A stretch of DNA of 64,000 bases from Gymnogyps californianus (lineage: Eukaryota; Chordata; Aves; Accipitriformes; Cathartidae). The stretch's first letter is position 1; every line of letters begins with the position of its first letter. The stretch is from NCBI RefSeq assembly GCF_018139145.2, contig NC_059500.1, positions 22,425,437-22,489,436 of the forward strand, written 5' to 3'. This document shows positions 21,016-34,228 of the stretch, piece after piece. The position numbers and the translations under genes were made by a program. A model generated the notes under the pieces. That model saw only the letters and a list, made by a program, of their open reading frames with translations. It ran no database searches and was not told where the DNA came from.

Positions 21016-24000
21016 GTTAATAGAGTGCCTTTTAAGATCACACTCAAAAGCACAAACCACCTTTCGCTAAGAAGCGATACCATGACAAACACTTTTTCCT
21101 AAAGTCCTGTTGAAATATTAACTGCCTTGAGTGTCAGTCCCCAGAATTACATCGTTAATGGGATGGACTACAACCTCCATGAGCTTTTTCTGCTCATAAA
21201 AATCTGCAATCTCTTCTGACTGTACTAAGAACAACTTTGCACGAGCACTGAAACTTCCTGAATAGAGATGCTGTTGTCATTACTTGATATATTCCTGACC
21301 AATCAGTAAGAATGCAACCAAAGTTGTTAAGAGAATAAAGGCTTTTTTGCAATCAATGGAAAAGAATATTTTTTTTAGATCTGAATCTGTATTTATTCTT
21401 TCACACCACAGTATTTTCAACAAATTCAGCATGAATTTGTGATGTCTCCCTGTTCTTATCTCCATGCTGATGTTTCTTTAAAGCCTGCAGTAATGCTATG
21501 ACAGTTCTTAACTCACAGAACATGCAGAAGGTAAGCTTTTGATACAATCAAAAGTGATTTCTGATACCAATCTTAAATTCAAAAGATTTAATCTTAAAAC
21601 AGACTTTTGAAGACTTTTGGCTTTCTGCAACAAGTTAGTATATCAACATTCACTGTAAATTTTCAGATGCAAGAACTGCAAAAGAATGAAGCACGCAGTG
21701 CAGCTCAGCAGGTCAGTTTTAAATGTGAGATATGTATTATAAGAAGAGATGTAAAAGTGTCTGAAGAGAAAGCATTTTAAGCCTTAAGCTGGAAAACACA
21801 GCCCTTACGGCTGTCAACTTGGATAGGGAAGTACGAGACCCACTGTGCATCATTTTCTGTAGGACAGCATGCAGTTCGTCATTTGAAGGAAAAAGTGTAA
21901 AATACCACAGCTAATCATTCCATGACAACTTTTTGTTATGAGTGGAAGAGGATAAAGTTTACAGCAAAGTTGTAGATGTAAGCGAGTAAAAAGTTTGAAG
22001 TGACTCACCATTTAAGTGGTTTAATTTCTTATCTTCCTCTGTCTTAAACCCACTGAACTTCTCGGTAAGCCATACTAAATCCTAGTGCTGTGTTTTAAAC
22101 ACTATCAATCAACTGTGTATATAGCAGTCATGTGGCCAGTGTAATTTAGTTTCACCTCTTGAAATAATAAGTAATAGATAAAAATAAATAAATATACTTA
22201 ATAGTCTATTTGATTTAGGTACAAAGTACTACATAACTTACTTCGCTAAAAGCTGCTGATAAATCTTAGACTTTCCAAGCCTAACAAGGTCTGTAGTAGA
22301 GACAGAACTTCTTTTTCCTTTCTCATACTACTCAACAGTTCTTCCACTGTTATTAATGGGGATAAAACATTTCTAGGAAAGTGTTAAAACATTTCCTTAC
22401 ATCTCTCTTAGAACTTAACAGTTAGGCGTTAAATCAACTTCTTGTCTTTACAACTTGATATTTCTTGACCAGCAGCTAAATTCAGTGCTCCTTTGTCAGA
22501 TTTGTACTTGAAGTAGAACTACCATCTGTTGCTAACAGACCTTCATCTTGTTTGCCTTGATGCAAGTTGAAACGACTAAATTTCTGCAGCAAGTTATCCT
22601 TTCCTGCAAGTAACTCCACTGGGCTGGCCCCACAGATCAGTGCTCTTCTCAAAGTCTTCACAACATTTATGTGCGAATGTTGGTACACACATCTACTCCA
22701 TGTTTGTGCTGAAGTTGTAATGTGCTAAATAAAAATGGATGCAAATAAAGAGATTCTTACAGGACCAGTACGATGCCTCAGTATTTTTTAAGGACCTTAT
22801 ACCTCAACACTGAAAACCCAATTACCTTAAGAAGGCAGAAGGTCTTTACAGCATATTCACTTTTTTGCCCGAACTTCATTACTGTGGAACTAGTAGAAAC
22901 CTCTCTAAAAGCCTGAAGGGATTACTTCTGCTTCATGATTGGGTCTCGGGGTGCAGCTGAGCTGTTAGAGCATCAGGCCTTAACAGGAGAGTTTGGAATA
23001 CAGATCTGTTCTGAACAGTGAGCACCACGAGCAGCTGCCTACACAGCGCAGCTTTCCAGACTTTGTAGCCTTGCTTACCTAAGGAATCATCAAGGTTTAG
23101 TGTTCTTTAGAAGCATAGAGAGGAAAAATGGTAAACTACAGGGATTTCAAAGTTTTTCCTCGCCCACTGATTTTCTAGTGTTCCATAAATGACCTAAACA
23201 AATAATACTGCACGGTTATTGGCAGGTGAGGGGGGGTTACACTTGCAGCTCTTTCTGCTACCGCTGTAGGTAGGACGTGTCTTCTGCTTTATCCTACACA
23301 TTTCCAAACTCAGCAAAAAGGAAAAAAAAGTTCAGAAAAACATTTTAAAAAACCCACAATGATAACATCACTGCTAGTCATACTAAAATGAAACCAAATT
23401 CTTCAAACCAAAGCAAGATAGTTAACAAAGAACAGAAATTCTTGTAAGCAGTGGAAGACGTGACTAATATTTGTCAGGTCAAACCCTCACAACTTTTTTT
23501 AAATTAATTTGACAAATTCAAGAAAGTGTCTTGAGTTTGCATTCCAGTCTTGTCCACTCTGTTTAAGTAGTCTGAGAATCAACACAAAAATATTACGACT
23601 AATTCCTTAGTCACTTCCCACCCCCCTTTCAAACTCAACCAACAATAACTTCCTTGTGCAAAAGAGGAAGAACAGAGTTTTAAAAAACGAAATCACAAAT
23701 TCTTGTAGGTCATGAGACACTGTCAGTATTTTCTGTAAACTGCATGTCTGGCAACCATGCAAATATAGTGAGCATCAGTCTTGTCTTTCCAGAGAACTGT
23801 GCCATACAGTGTGATGGAATGAAACAGTACTTGAGGAATAACAGAGTCCTCGGTTGTACAACCACGTTGACATAACTTTCTGAAGAATAGATTTCCTACT
23901 GGTACATAAAACATTAAAATACTCTGGAGCAAAAAATCCTCAGATGACCACATGAACTCATGAACTACTCAAGTAAAAATAATTGAAGATGCACTTCTTC

Positions 24001-24163
24001 AAATTTAGCATCTTTTGGAAGGCTGTGTAGTTGACACCTTTGCTGAGGCTATGCAATGCCACAAAACAGTTAACACTTTATATACCTACCATTTTGTATT
24101 ATCGCATCCTTGCAGGAGGAGAATTCTTAAAGCCTTCACTTAGACATGTCTAAGTTCTGCTCT

Positions 24164-24225
24164 TGGGGGGGAGGGGGGGACGGGGAGGGGTAGCAGGATG
24201 ACGACAGGACAGGACAGGACACCAA
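24164..24225 (+). repeat. G-rich run plus (ACAGG)n microsatellite
   Basis: Plus strand has several G runs of 4-7 bases in under 30 bases, enough for a G-quadruplex, followed by tandem GACAG/GGACA units up to about 24222. Confidence 0.75.
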
Positions 24226-24924
24226 ACCAAAAAACCCACACGCAAAAAACCCTCCAAACTTTGATAAAGAAAAAAAAAGACACACATACTGTTTCATAAG
24301 AAATTGCACCACAGTGCAGGCTACTCAGTTCCTACCTGGAGCGTCCCCTGCTCTCTCCCAGGTCCCATACTACCAATGACTGCCAGTTTCCTCCCATCTC
24401 CCTTACACCAGCCGCTACAGTATATTCAATTCTCCCACCTCTTCAGGGCCTTCAGCAAAAGGCAGCTCATTTGGTAGCTATTTTACCAGATCTAATCTGT
24501 ACCTAATGTGCAGCTGCATGTGTGCTGACTGAATGCCCAGCATATTAAATGCAGTTTCGTCAGAGCAAACTGCCAACCAGAAAGGATAAACACTCATTCT
24601 CCTTGCCTTTCCTATGTCTCATCTGGGACACAGAAAGTTTCTTCACTGGATGAAGCATTAACATAGTCGTCTCTCTTAATTTGACCACTCAGCTTCATGA
24701 CTTATGGGAACTTAACTGTCTTTGAGACCTCTACTCTTTTTATCATGTCAACCAAATGACTCGACAGGCTCAAAAGTTACAAAGCAATAGATGAAGAGAG
24801 TATTTGTATTAACTTTTTTCTTCGGGGGAAAAAACCTCTTTGAAAAGCAAGGTTATTTTATCATAAGAGGTAAAGTAACCCCATAAAGGCCAGTCTGTAA
24901 CAAAAAAAGCTAAATAACTGGTAT

Positions 24925-25085
24925 CCAGTGGCAGGACGCTTGGGAATGGTTCAGAGCAGCACCAGGGGAGGTTTAGACTGCACGTTAGGAAACCTTTCTT
25001 TACCGAGAGAGTGGTCAAACACTGGAACAGGCTTCCTAGAGAGGTGGTCAATGCCCCAAGCCTGTCAGTGTTTAAGAAGCAATAA
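24925..25085 (+). mobile_element. CR1 LINE 3' fragment, plus strand
   Basis: The stretch CTTTCTTTACCGAGAGAGTG and the following text up to GAGAGGTGGTCAATG resemble the end of CR1 ORF2 (the part encoding [25 protein letters not shown] sequence). It is strongly 5'-truncated, as is usual for CR1. Confidence 0.75.
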
Positions 25086-28000
25086 CATGCTTTAACTTTT
25101 GATCAGCCATGAAGTGGTCCTTTAAGTGCACACAAGGAACAGGATATACACACAGGCAAGTTTTTTAAGAACAGCTATTTTCCGCAGAGCTGGTCTTTGG
25201 GGAATTTACTTCATGGCTGAAGGCAGAGAACTACATATGATCATGTATTATTGTCACTTCCCAAGTTAAAACACATTTCAAAACAACCTTTTGAAACTCA
25301 CTTTCTTTACATTAAGAACTGAATGATGGTTGTGCTTCTGCTACAGCAGCTACATGCCCTCTTCCATATATCTGAAAGAATAAAACATCTCACAACAGTG
25401 CTGAATTTTCATTTTTAGTCATTCCTTTGTTCATTGCCTGTGTCTTCAGATCTCCTTAATGCCCAATGTCAATGTCCCTGTTGCTGACACAAAAATTGCT
25501 GTTCCTTTGCTGACACAAAGGATTGTTATAAGGATTCTGAGCTCATATCCACTTCAAATGTTTAATCTTTGTCTAGGTACCCAAAAAACAGTATAGGAAA
25601 ATAACAAGTATATACTTTTAAATAGCTAGACTAGTACCTTCTGGAGGTACACTAGCTCAATATCCATATTCCTCAAGTCTTAGATGCAGAGTAAATTCCC
25701 ACTCAGCGATGCACGTCTTTGTTAATATTGCCACCTACAGGAAATCACAGACCACAGTGTCTTTTTAGTAACTACACTGCTTAACCAAATTCTCACAGAG
25801 AACTGTAAAAGCCAGACAGGCAAAACAAAAAGACATCCATTATCACCCAATTTTTCCCTCAAAAAAAGATTTTTTATTGATAGCATTGAGACCAACAGTT
25901 GCAGTATTTCTGTATTTTTACAGCAGCCTTGTCACCACTCCCAGTCCCACAATGGCCTCTAACCATCTTCCCTGTTCCCCAGGAAGGGGAGAGGGTAGGG
26001 GTGCTGAAGGGGGAAAAGACCTGCAGAAGAACCTGACTTACTATCTTGACCTGCTTGTTTTTAATCCTCTAAAGGAACCCAGTTTATTAAAAAACAGGAA
26101 ATACAGAAATGAAAACCTGGTTCATAAGCTTAACCGTGGCAGGAAAGGGGGAGTTATGTTTAACTTTGTGATGCCTCATTTAGAATAAATATTGCTCACA
26201 TAGTGTATTTATTCTAAAGCCAGACAAAAATTAAAAAAAAAAAAAACAAAACGATGAACTCATTTAGAGATGGAGGGATAAGCAGGCAGGGGTTGGGGTA
26301 ATCAGACTTCAACTCCCTAATGGTAGTAATCATCTGATTTCCTAGCAGTGCACAATTTGCGTAAAAAAAAAAAAGTCAGCTTTACCCAAAATACGCATAG
26401 AGCTTTTTGTTGATTAAATCACAGTTTTGTATATTTGAGCTCAATATTACTCTTTTCAGAAATATTTCTCAGTCTTCTTTGTAAGATCCTTACACTTTAG
26501 AATAGCTTTACTATTTTGGGTTCTTTGATTGGGAAATTTTGGTATGCGATGCCACTAAGATTCTTTCTCAACATACATACCATAGCACAGACAAGTTCTT
26601 AAGATACTTAATTTCTGGCTACTGTAAACAGATATCCCATGAGACTTAACCTCCACATTTTTCAGCTGTCCGTAGTCTAAAGCTCTGACTTACAATACTT
26701 CGGCATAACATGCTGATGACTTGGCTGGAGTCATTCCCCTCCACTTAACATCGTGGAGCTGAGTTATCTTGTACCAATGAATTTTCACAGAGCTCTCACT
26801 TTAAATAAAAGTTTCAGAAAGTTACTCAGCACTCAGGAAAAGCCAGGAATAACTTGAGCCCCACAATCCAGGGGCAGTTATGGACTTTTATATCACAAGT
26901 GTATCTTCCACTCTTGCTTGCATACCTCACCTGGTATTTTTCCCCATGTTACAACTAACCTGCAGCACTTCCCTAACTCTATAGAGTGGACAAAACTAAC
27001 AACCTCTGACCATGCCCAGTTGTTTTCTTTAACAAAAAAAAAACCTTTTCAGATAGCACCTGTTCCCACTGTTCCTACCCCATGGCATTCCATCAACTCA
27101 CAGAGATACCATTTACCTAACTTCTCAAAACTTAGGTGTGTTTTCAAGGCCAGACACTCCAAAGGTAGCTTGTGTAAACTGTCACATCAGCAGAAAAAAA
27201 CCTGCAGACATTTGTACACGACCATGGTCAATTACAGCCTTGGAACACAGGATTTCTTCTCCTAAGCCATTCTATTTTAAAGAGCCTACATACTGCTACT
27301 CTCACACTGGTACAGGGCTTGGCCTGAGGAACTTTGTCATGGCAGCTTTTGGATTTGGTATAACTGCAGTGAGAATGAGAACGCATCCTCCTCCTCCTCT
27401 GTTAAACAATGCAACACAAGAACCACACTTACAAAGTATTACAGACAGGAAATACAATTGACTTTGAACTATTCACAAGTCGGGGGCTCTACGCAGTTGC
27501 ACTATCGGTACCTATCGGCATCGACTTCAAGGGGCACTGGTAACTCACCACCTACTGGAACAAGATGCAGCTGAGTGGAACAAGAAATATGAGAACATAA
27601 GAAAACTCAAACTACAAGCACAAGTAGCTTGAGCAGGGATACCATCAAGAACTTTACTGAGTTTCGTCTCTTTAGGATAGTCATGAAATGTCTAGATACA
27701 TTTTGAATGCTGTTTATCTTTAAAATGGGGAAAAGGTGATGCCACAGAATAGCACACCTGACAGACAAACAAGACAAATCCTAAAAGAGGATATTGCCAC
27801 ATGAAAAATTTATCAAAAATAATCTGATAACTCGCTTTCAGTAGTCATCTGTGAAAGCATTCAACTGACTTTGTTTTCTTATAGTAAGGATTAGAAAACT
27901 CATGCAGGATTTTTTTTTTTAAACTCAAAACAGGTACTGCTGCTTCTTTTTCAGTCTCCTTATACTAAACTATCCCCCATTTAACACGCACAGTACATTT

Positions 28001-28700
28001 CTTAATTAATTTAAAGGAGCCTTGCTACTGGACAGCTGTTCTGACCAACTCATCTTCTCCAAGTAACTTTCTGTCCCTGCCTGTGGACTACATAACAAAA
28101 AATAAATATTTTAAGTTACCCAGTATTGCAAGCCTCAGACATCTGAAATAGTATTTGACAGGTACAAAATAAAGCTACATTTCCTAACCTCTCAAACAAC
28201 CACCCAAAACAGGATAATATAGTACCTCATATTATACAAGACCCAAAAGGGAGCTATTTTTTTTTCAAGTTATCTTAAAACCTCACAATATTATCCTTAC
28301 AATATATGTCACTGACTTCTTTACAACAGGCTGTGGAGGAAAAATCAAGACTTTTGGAAAAAGTATTCTATAAAATTACATTTTTTAAAATTAACATGTC
28401 ATTTATTAGTACACTTGACAGTTGTGAAAGATTATTAGCAAGGGAAGTTTACAGAGCTATAACTTCATTGATTTACGTTTTTCTGTTAGTGACAAAGACC
28501 CTCCAGAATTACAACAATCACTTCGCTAGCATAGATAAATGGTTTACTAAGGCAACCAGTTTTGAGATATCTAGTCTGCATAAGAATATTTATTTATTTA
28601 TTTATCAAAAGCTGCATATTTCTTCTGGAAAGAATAATTCTCCCACCCACCCCATTTCCTTATGTTCTTCCACTATTAAAAGTGGATGCTAGCTTTAGAC

Positions 28701-28907
28701 TTGCAGGTTGTGTGTGAAGACAGATTTATTGTTACACAGATGCGAGGCAGCTACATGCGTTCCAGTTCTGAGAAAAGCAGCAGTTCTATTCAGCTTCACC
28801 TGTTTATTTCTTGCTTGTATCTTTCACTTCAAAGTTGCAGCAAGTAATGTGTCCACCCAGATTTGTCTTAAGTACAATGTGATGTAACAATTATTCCAGA
28901 TGTCAGC
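28701..28907 (-). other. SRP19: SRP19 3' UTR (estimated)
   Basis: Downstream of the SRP19 stop on the minus strand. AATAAA signals lie at 28808-28803 and 28730-28725, so a short 3' UTR of about 100-200 bases is likely. The end is an estimate. Confidence 0.5.
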
Positions 28908-29041
28908 TCATTTCTTTTTCTTCCCTTTACCTTTCTTGCCTCCCTCTCCTTGCTGAAGACTTTGATCGCTACCTCCCATCTTCTGGGTTCTTGTTTTCAG
29001 TTTGGGAATGGTTTCTGCAGCATACAGCATCACTGATTTAC
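28908..29041 (-). CDS. SRP19: SRP19 coding exon 5 (last)
   Basis: 134 bp from the acceptor TTTTTAG to TGA at 28910-28908. Encodes the end of the conserved core (KSVMLYAAETIPKLKTR) and the basic tail. The Arg codon is split one base before and two after the intron. Confidence 0.96.
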
Positions 29042-32000
29042 CTAAAAATACAGGGAGAGATCAATGCATGCCTACTACGTTAAGAGCATTTGCATAATTT
29101 TCAAACTTAGAAACTTCAACCCCACTTTAGATTTGTTAAACTAGATATAAAGCCTAGGAGTTCTGCTTCCTTCCCCTGTGTAGCTAGAAGTTTGTGAAAA
29201 ACTCTTCTCAACCTCAACCTTCCTTTTTTTTTTTTTTTTAAATTTTAAACAAGTGCAGGACTGATAAATGTCACAGTAGACTGGAACAGGCACATAACCC
29301 TGCCATCTCCAAAGTATCTACACCCTTCCTGTTACTCTGTCCCTTCACCTCTTAATGGCCTAAAATACCTGGGACAGAATGACCAGGCAAAAGCTACAAG
29401 CATTTTTAGAAAGGCACTGCTGTCTTCCAGCAGGAATATGGTTTTAAGTTGTCTCCTTCTGACCAACAGCACTCTTACGCTACTCTAGATTCAATAGTAG
29501 TCTTGCTCTTTCCTGAAGATACATACTTCTTTAGATATACATTTGCTTCCCTTTTACACACTGATTAATTTCCAGGAAAAATACAAAAGACTAAATTACT
29601 TGTCATTCAAGATGAACTATTCCTGTTAACTAGTTCAAGGGAGCTGCTCCATTGTTAATTTATGAAAATGGCCAGCAAAAAGCTCAGCTGAACTCAGTAC
29701 TGTATTTTATCAATTTGGCATCTGTACTGATGCCTAGCTGATGTATGTAACCTCAGAAAAAGGTGGAATTTAGCCATTTTAATACCAAATCCTCTGTTTT
29801 AACTGTCAACAAAACAGTAAGCCAAAACTGAATAGCTGCTTTGTTCAACATAGCAATCACACAACACTCCCCACAATCCCCTCCAATGCAACCGCTGAAG
29901 AAACAGCATGATCAAAGACAACAGCATTTTACAAATGCCACTCAATGCTCACACCAACTTGATTTGGTTGACTTACATAGGCAAAGAGATTTAATGTAAA
30001 CCTGTAAAATTTGTAACAGTAAAACTAACTAAACAAGCTGGTAACATAACAAAATAAACAGTGTCTTTCTGTTTTATTAACAGATAAAGTGCCTAACCCA
30101 GGTACCCTACTCACGTGTTGGAAACTGAGGTAAACATGGGTTGCCATCATCTTGTTTGAGCTGGATTCGTACTCTACCTCTGTACTGCATGTCTCTGTTC
30201 CACTCCCTAGGATACATCTTATTTTTCTGTCATACAAAAGGAGAAACTTATTATAGTAAGTACTGGAATAATTTTCTGCAAAATTTGGCAGGCAATTGAT
30301 CCAAGTCATAGCAGCCTGGAATTCAGAACAGATGTAAACCATAACCGTAGCTCTCCAACAGTGTCATCCACCATTTAGCCATTGCAGTAGTATCCAAAGC
30401 TATAGCATAACTTTTTCCAGAAGCACTGCTGCAACCAGCTACCAGTACCGAACAATTTAGCAAGTAACCTGCTACAGGGACTGTTCTACTTCCCCACCAG
30501 TCTGGACCGCAGTGACACAGGTTTTTGTTTCATCTCCACAGCCACAAACCCTTCTGGACACCCAGAGACAGTTAAGTTATAGGTCACAGTCTGAGCCCCA
30601 CTGCTTTTGGATACTCATAGCCTTCATTTTTATTAAAAAGTTACAGGTTTCTTACTGGTACTGGCTATTTCACAGGCTTGTGTGCACTAACAGGAATACA
30701 TTCGACTTCTGAAAAGCAAAGTGATTTTGTATTGGTTTTTGGATACCAGTCACACTCTTAGGTGAGGACCTAAATTCTTCTTAGAAAATTCAACATTATT
30801 TTAAATTAATAGTTACTTCAGAAAAAGAATTGTGAAAAGCTACCTCTCTAGAAACCCAGACTCATTCCCTAAGAAAAAAGTAAACAAATTATTTAAAGAG
30901 CAAGCAGGTATTGCAGAAAATAATTAACATTCTCTAGCTAAACATAACTCCAAAGGACTGAAGATTTCAAGCATCAGAATCCTGATCCTACAGGACCCTT
31001 GTTCCAAAAGGTAATCACCTTTCATTAAAAATAAGCCTTTTTAAAAGCTTAATTTGCAGAGTTGCAGCTTGCAAAATTACCTTTTATTCTGACACATTTT
31101 TAAGCATCTAGGACAGTCTTCTCAGAAGGATAGTTAAATAAAAGTAATCTTTTTATAAGCTTAAAAGTGGCATTGTCTCAGAGATCTGGGTTATTCCAGC
31201 CTGGCGTGCAGTTTTCCAACATTTACTTTACCATTATCATCAGTTATTACTCAAAGCAACCAAATATCTTGGCTGGTAAGAAAAACTTCCCAATTGTAAT
31301 TTATCCTGTCTGTAACAAAAGATATAATGAAAGAACAGAGACACATACGAAGTTTGTGGGGGTTTTTTGTGTTTGTTTTTTTTTTTAAATTACCTCTAAT
31401 AGCACATTGAATCCAACTGCTGCACATACATCCTGGATTTCCGTAGATGTGGGATTTTCAACAGCCTGTTAAAACAATGTGTTACAGTTAATTATTTTTG
31501 AATGATGAACTACCTATACAGCAATTGTCAGCAGTTTCCCACCCTATACTCTATAACTAGAAAAAGCAGATGAGGAAAGAGAATGTATTTCAAATAACGA
31601 CAAATCTACCGTACAAGTCATCTGTGAGCGCTCCTACAGTCTAGAAAACATTAAAAAAAAAAAAAAAAAAAGAGAGAGAGACAAGACATCAGTAAAACAG
31701 GAAACAGATGAGACAATTAATTAGGACAGGGAAACTAGTAAAAGAATTGCTTAGGAAAAGTAATTGAAATGAAATAACATGTATTATATTTACTAAAAAA
31801 CCAAAAGCCATGAATCGGCAACAGCAAACTTATAGCAAGGACTGAAAGAGAAAAGAATAGAAACTTTCTAGGCACAGGGCAGCAGATTCCTCCCACAGAC
31901 AGATCTTTGATTGGCAACTTGCATGCTCAAGAAAGATTTTACTATCAGAAAAAAACCCCAACCCTAAGCAGTAAAAAAAGCCCTTTATATTCCCAGCACT

Positions 32001-34228
32001 GCTTGTTAAAAATATTATAAAGGAGTGAGAGGATCAAAAACTATTTCTGGACAGATTAAAAGCAACAACAACTACCAAGTCTATGTGCCACATGCATTGT
32101 AAGTTCTATCTTTGACAGCAACAAAGGGAATAGGGCACAGAATACAGGCATACAAGCATATAGTCAGTCACCAAAAAACAATCATTAGCTAGCTATTCTT
32201 TTCTGCATCACTTTCAAGTTTGGCAAACTACTTATGTAGGAGGTTGAGTATGTTAAGTGTCTCATTACTTCTCCTGCCGCTTGCATGAAAGTAGACACTT
32301 AAACCCAAAGTCTTCTACCAAATTCACATGCTGACACTAGGTTATCTTCAAACACACTGTAATTTCCAGTTATTGAGCTACTTGCCATGGGGGATAGGAA
32401 AGATCAACAGCTTTGAGATTTATTTTCCAACTCTCTACACACTACTGCATAGCAAAACAAAACATCATATTTCCCTGCCACCCACAAAATTACTTTGTCT
32501 ATAGGTATCCTTCTTCCTTCTGCTATTGTCTTCTTGTTATTCAAATATGCTGGATAAATGCAGATAAATCTAAAAAGAGAAAACAGTGAGTTTGACAAGT
32601 AATATCAACTCCTTAATTGGTTATGCAGTATTTTCCTAGTACAACAAAAAATAAATCTCATGCCTACAACACAAAAGTTCCCACAGCAGCTTAGAATAAC
32701 CATTTATTTTCCCTAGACCAATTAGTAAGATGTTGCAAAACCCCATTTTGAGTTATCCAGGACACTGTATGACCGTTTGACTGAAACGCTCCTTGCATGA
32801 CACCACTTTTTGGGGCACAATGTGTACAAAGGATGGCGCTATCTATCTTGAGGAAAAAAAGAAGGCTGACAGAGAATGTTTTGATCCATTTTGTAAATCC
32901 CTGAAACCTAGAAGGAAACATACACATTTCCCTGAAAAGAATTAAAGAAGGTTTCCTGAAAAGGTTGTAGTACACTAATTGCTGACTAAGTTTTTGATAG
33001 AAGCAAGAAGCAGGTTTTTTTTCACTATGGATTTGCTTTTTTTTTCCCCCTACTCACACACAGAACAACCCAGATTTGGGCAAGTTATGAAGCCTCTGAA
33101 AAACTATGCTTAGAAACTTGCTTAAGATTTTTCAGTAGATTTACACAAGCACATACAGGGGACAAGAGCGACAGAACCTCTACCCTTCTTAGACAACAAA
33201 AATACAACTAGCTGAGGCCTACAAGGAGAGGCTGAAGAATGGGGAGCTATGACAGCATAAGAAAACAGGGAAGCAGAAAGTGAGCAACTGGAGCAGACTA
33301 ATGTTCAGTTAGTTGGGAGACTGACAAGGATCACTGATACTTACTGCCTCCCAGGAAACATTTCTTACTGCCTCTAAAACTAGCCTCAGTCATGTCAACT
33401 GTTATTACTCTTCTTCTCCTAAACACGTTTTCACCGGTATTTTCCCCTGTTAGCTGGAGTCCTCTTTACAAGCCCACTAGTACTTCTGTGTAAGTGGCAC
33501 ATGAAATTTTCAGTCTTGTTACCAACGTTCACAACCATGAACATACTACACTGACCATCACCATCTCTTGCTCAGTTTACCTTTTCTGAGCTTTAAACGA
33601 TACGTTAAAAGGATGACAGGATAGTACAGCTTCAAGCACTCCAAAAGCAGAAACTGCCAAATTTTAACCTCCAACTTCAACGTATGCATTGCAATAACGT
33701 TCCTGTATGACCCTGGTACAACATAAACCTCCGCGGCCGTGAATCACGGAGGCATGCGACACTGCCGCCTCCTCGCCTTGCTGCACTGCATGCGGACTGC
33801 AAACCTGACCGCTGCCTCTGGGAACCGACCCCAAGCCACCGCTACAAGGGCTGTTCAGGAGAAACTCAGCAAGCCAGCTACATCAAATTCAGCGTGCGGT
33901 CACGTTATATGACGTGTTACTGTAATATTATCGCACATACTTGGAACTGTTATTATAGCTGCAGGCCTGACCCACCTCCCGCCGCCCCGACCCGGCATGT
34001 CCCTTCGCCACCTGGGCCGCCAGCCCGCCGCCGAGAGCTCACGCAGCCGCCCGCCCCCTCACCGCCGGCTGCGGCCCTAACGCGCCCCCGGCCGTGCCCC
34101 ACTCCAAGGAAGGGTGCCGGCAGCCTCCGGCATGAGGGCAGCAGTTGGGCATGCCGCTGCCTCGGAGGGCACGACCCACGTTACCTCTCCTTATCAGCCG
34201 GAGACGTGGCGGTGGCGGCAGCGGCCAT
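28908..34228 (-). CDS. SRP19: SRP19, signal recognition particle 19 kDa protein (complete, five exons)
   Basis: Join, in transcript order, of 34228-34185, 32569-32494, 31465-31394, 30226-30115 and 29041-28908; 438 bp and 145 residues (human 144). SRP19 binds helices 6 and 8 of the SRP RNA in the nucleolus and prepares the RNA for SRP54, which recognises signal peptides. The protein starts with a short Ala/Thr-rich leader, then has RFICIYPAYLNNKKT and AEGRRIPIDK (the RNA-binding core). Next come NPTSTEIQDVC, the basic YPREWNRD and YRGRVRIQLK blocks, SVMLYAAETIPKLKTR, and the Lys-rich tail GKKGKGKKKK. All splice sites are GT-AG and all phases agree. The start lies in a CpG island. Confidence 0.97.
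29042..30114 (-). other. SRP19: SRP19 intron 4
   Basis: Donor GTGAGT at 30114 and acceptor TAG at the left end. A poly-T/A run lies at about 29224-29245. No further features seen. Confidence 0.85.
30115..30226 (-). CDS. SRP19: SRP19 coding exon 4
   Basis: 112 bp, encoding KNKMYPREWNRDMQYRG, VRIQLKQDDG and CLPQFPT plus one base of Arg. Acceptor GACAG, donor GTGAGT. Confidence 0.96.
30227..31393 (-). other. SRP19: SRP19 intron 3
   Basis: Donor GTAATT at 31393, acceptor at 30228-30227. A long T run near 31360-31386 lies just after the donor. Nothing else seen. Confidence 0.85.
31394..31465 (-). CDS. SRP19: SRP19 coding exon 3
   Basis: 72 bp, 24 codons in phase 0: AVENPTSTEIQDVCAAVGFN followed by VLLE. 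Acceptor TTAACAG, donor GTAATT. Confidence 0.96.
31466..32493 (-). other. SRP19: SRP19 intron 2
   Basis: Donor GTAATT at 32493. Contains an A run followed by an AGAG run at about 31651-31681. Nothing else seen. Confidence 0.85.
32494..32569 (-). CDS. SRP19: SRP19 coding exon 2
   Basis: 76 bp: one base completing Arg, then 25 codons (FICIYPAYLNNKKTIAEG, RRIPIDK). Acceptor CTTTTTAG, donor GTAATT. This is the most conserved part of the protein. Confidence 0.96.
32570..34184 (-). other. SRP19: SRP19 intron 1
   Basis: Donor GTAACG at 34184. Its first 250 bases (to about 33960) are part of the CpG island; the rest is AT-rich with no exon seen. A weak CR1-like phrase near 33215-33245 is too short to call. 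Confidence 0.8.

Larger units (their letters stand above)
21016..28700. other. REEP5-SRP19 intergenic stretch, mostly featureless
   Basis: AT-rich and gene-poor. It contains a G-rich run followed by ACAGG repeats (24164-24225), a CR1 3' fragment (about 24925-25085), several A-runs, and one possible minus-strand exon (22482-22717) that I cannot assign. Nothing else is supported. Confidence 0.5.

Noticed and set aside
22943..23015. tRNA-like phrase (GTGCAGCTGAGCTGTTAGAGC)
   Set aside because: It resembles an A box, but I could not form a cloverleaf with a matching B box and acceptor stem.
23723..23953. 76-codon minus-strand frame with several Cys
   Set aside because: No recognisable family, no splice context and no link to the possible exon at 22482-22717.
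33205..33260. CR1-like phrase (AAGGAGAGGCTGAAGAATGG)
   Set aside because: Too short, and the flanks do not follow CR1.
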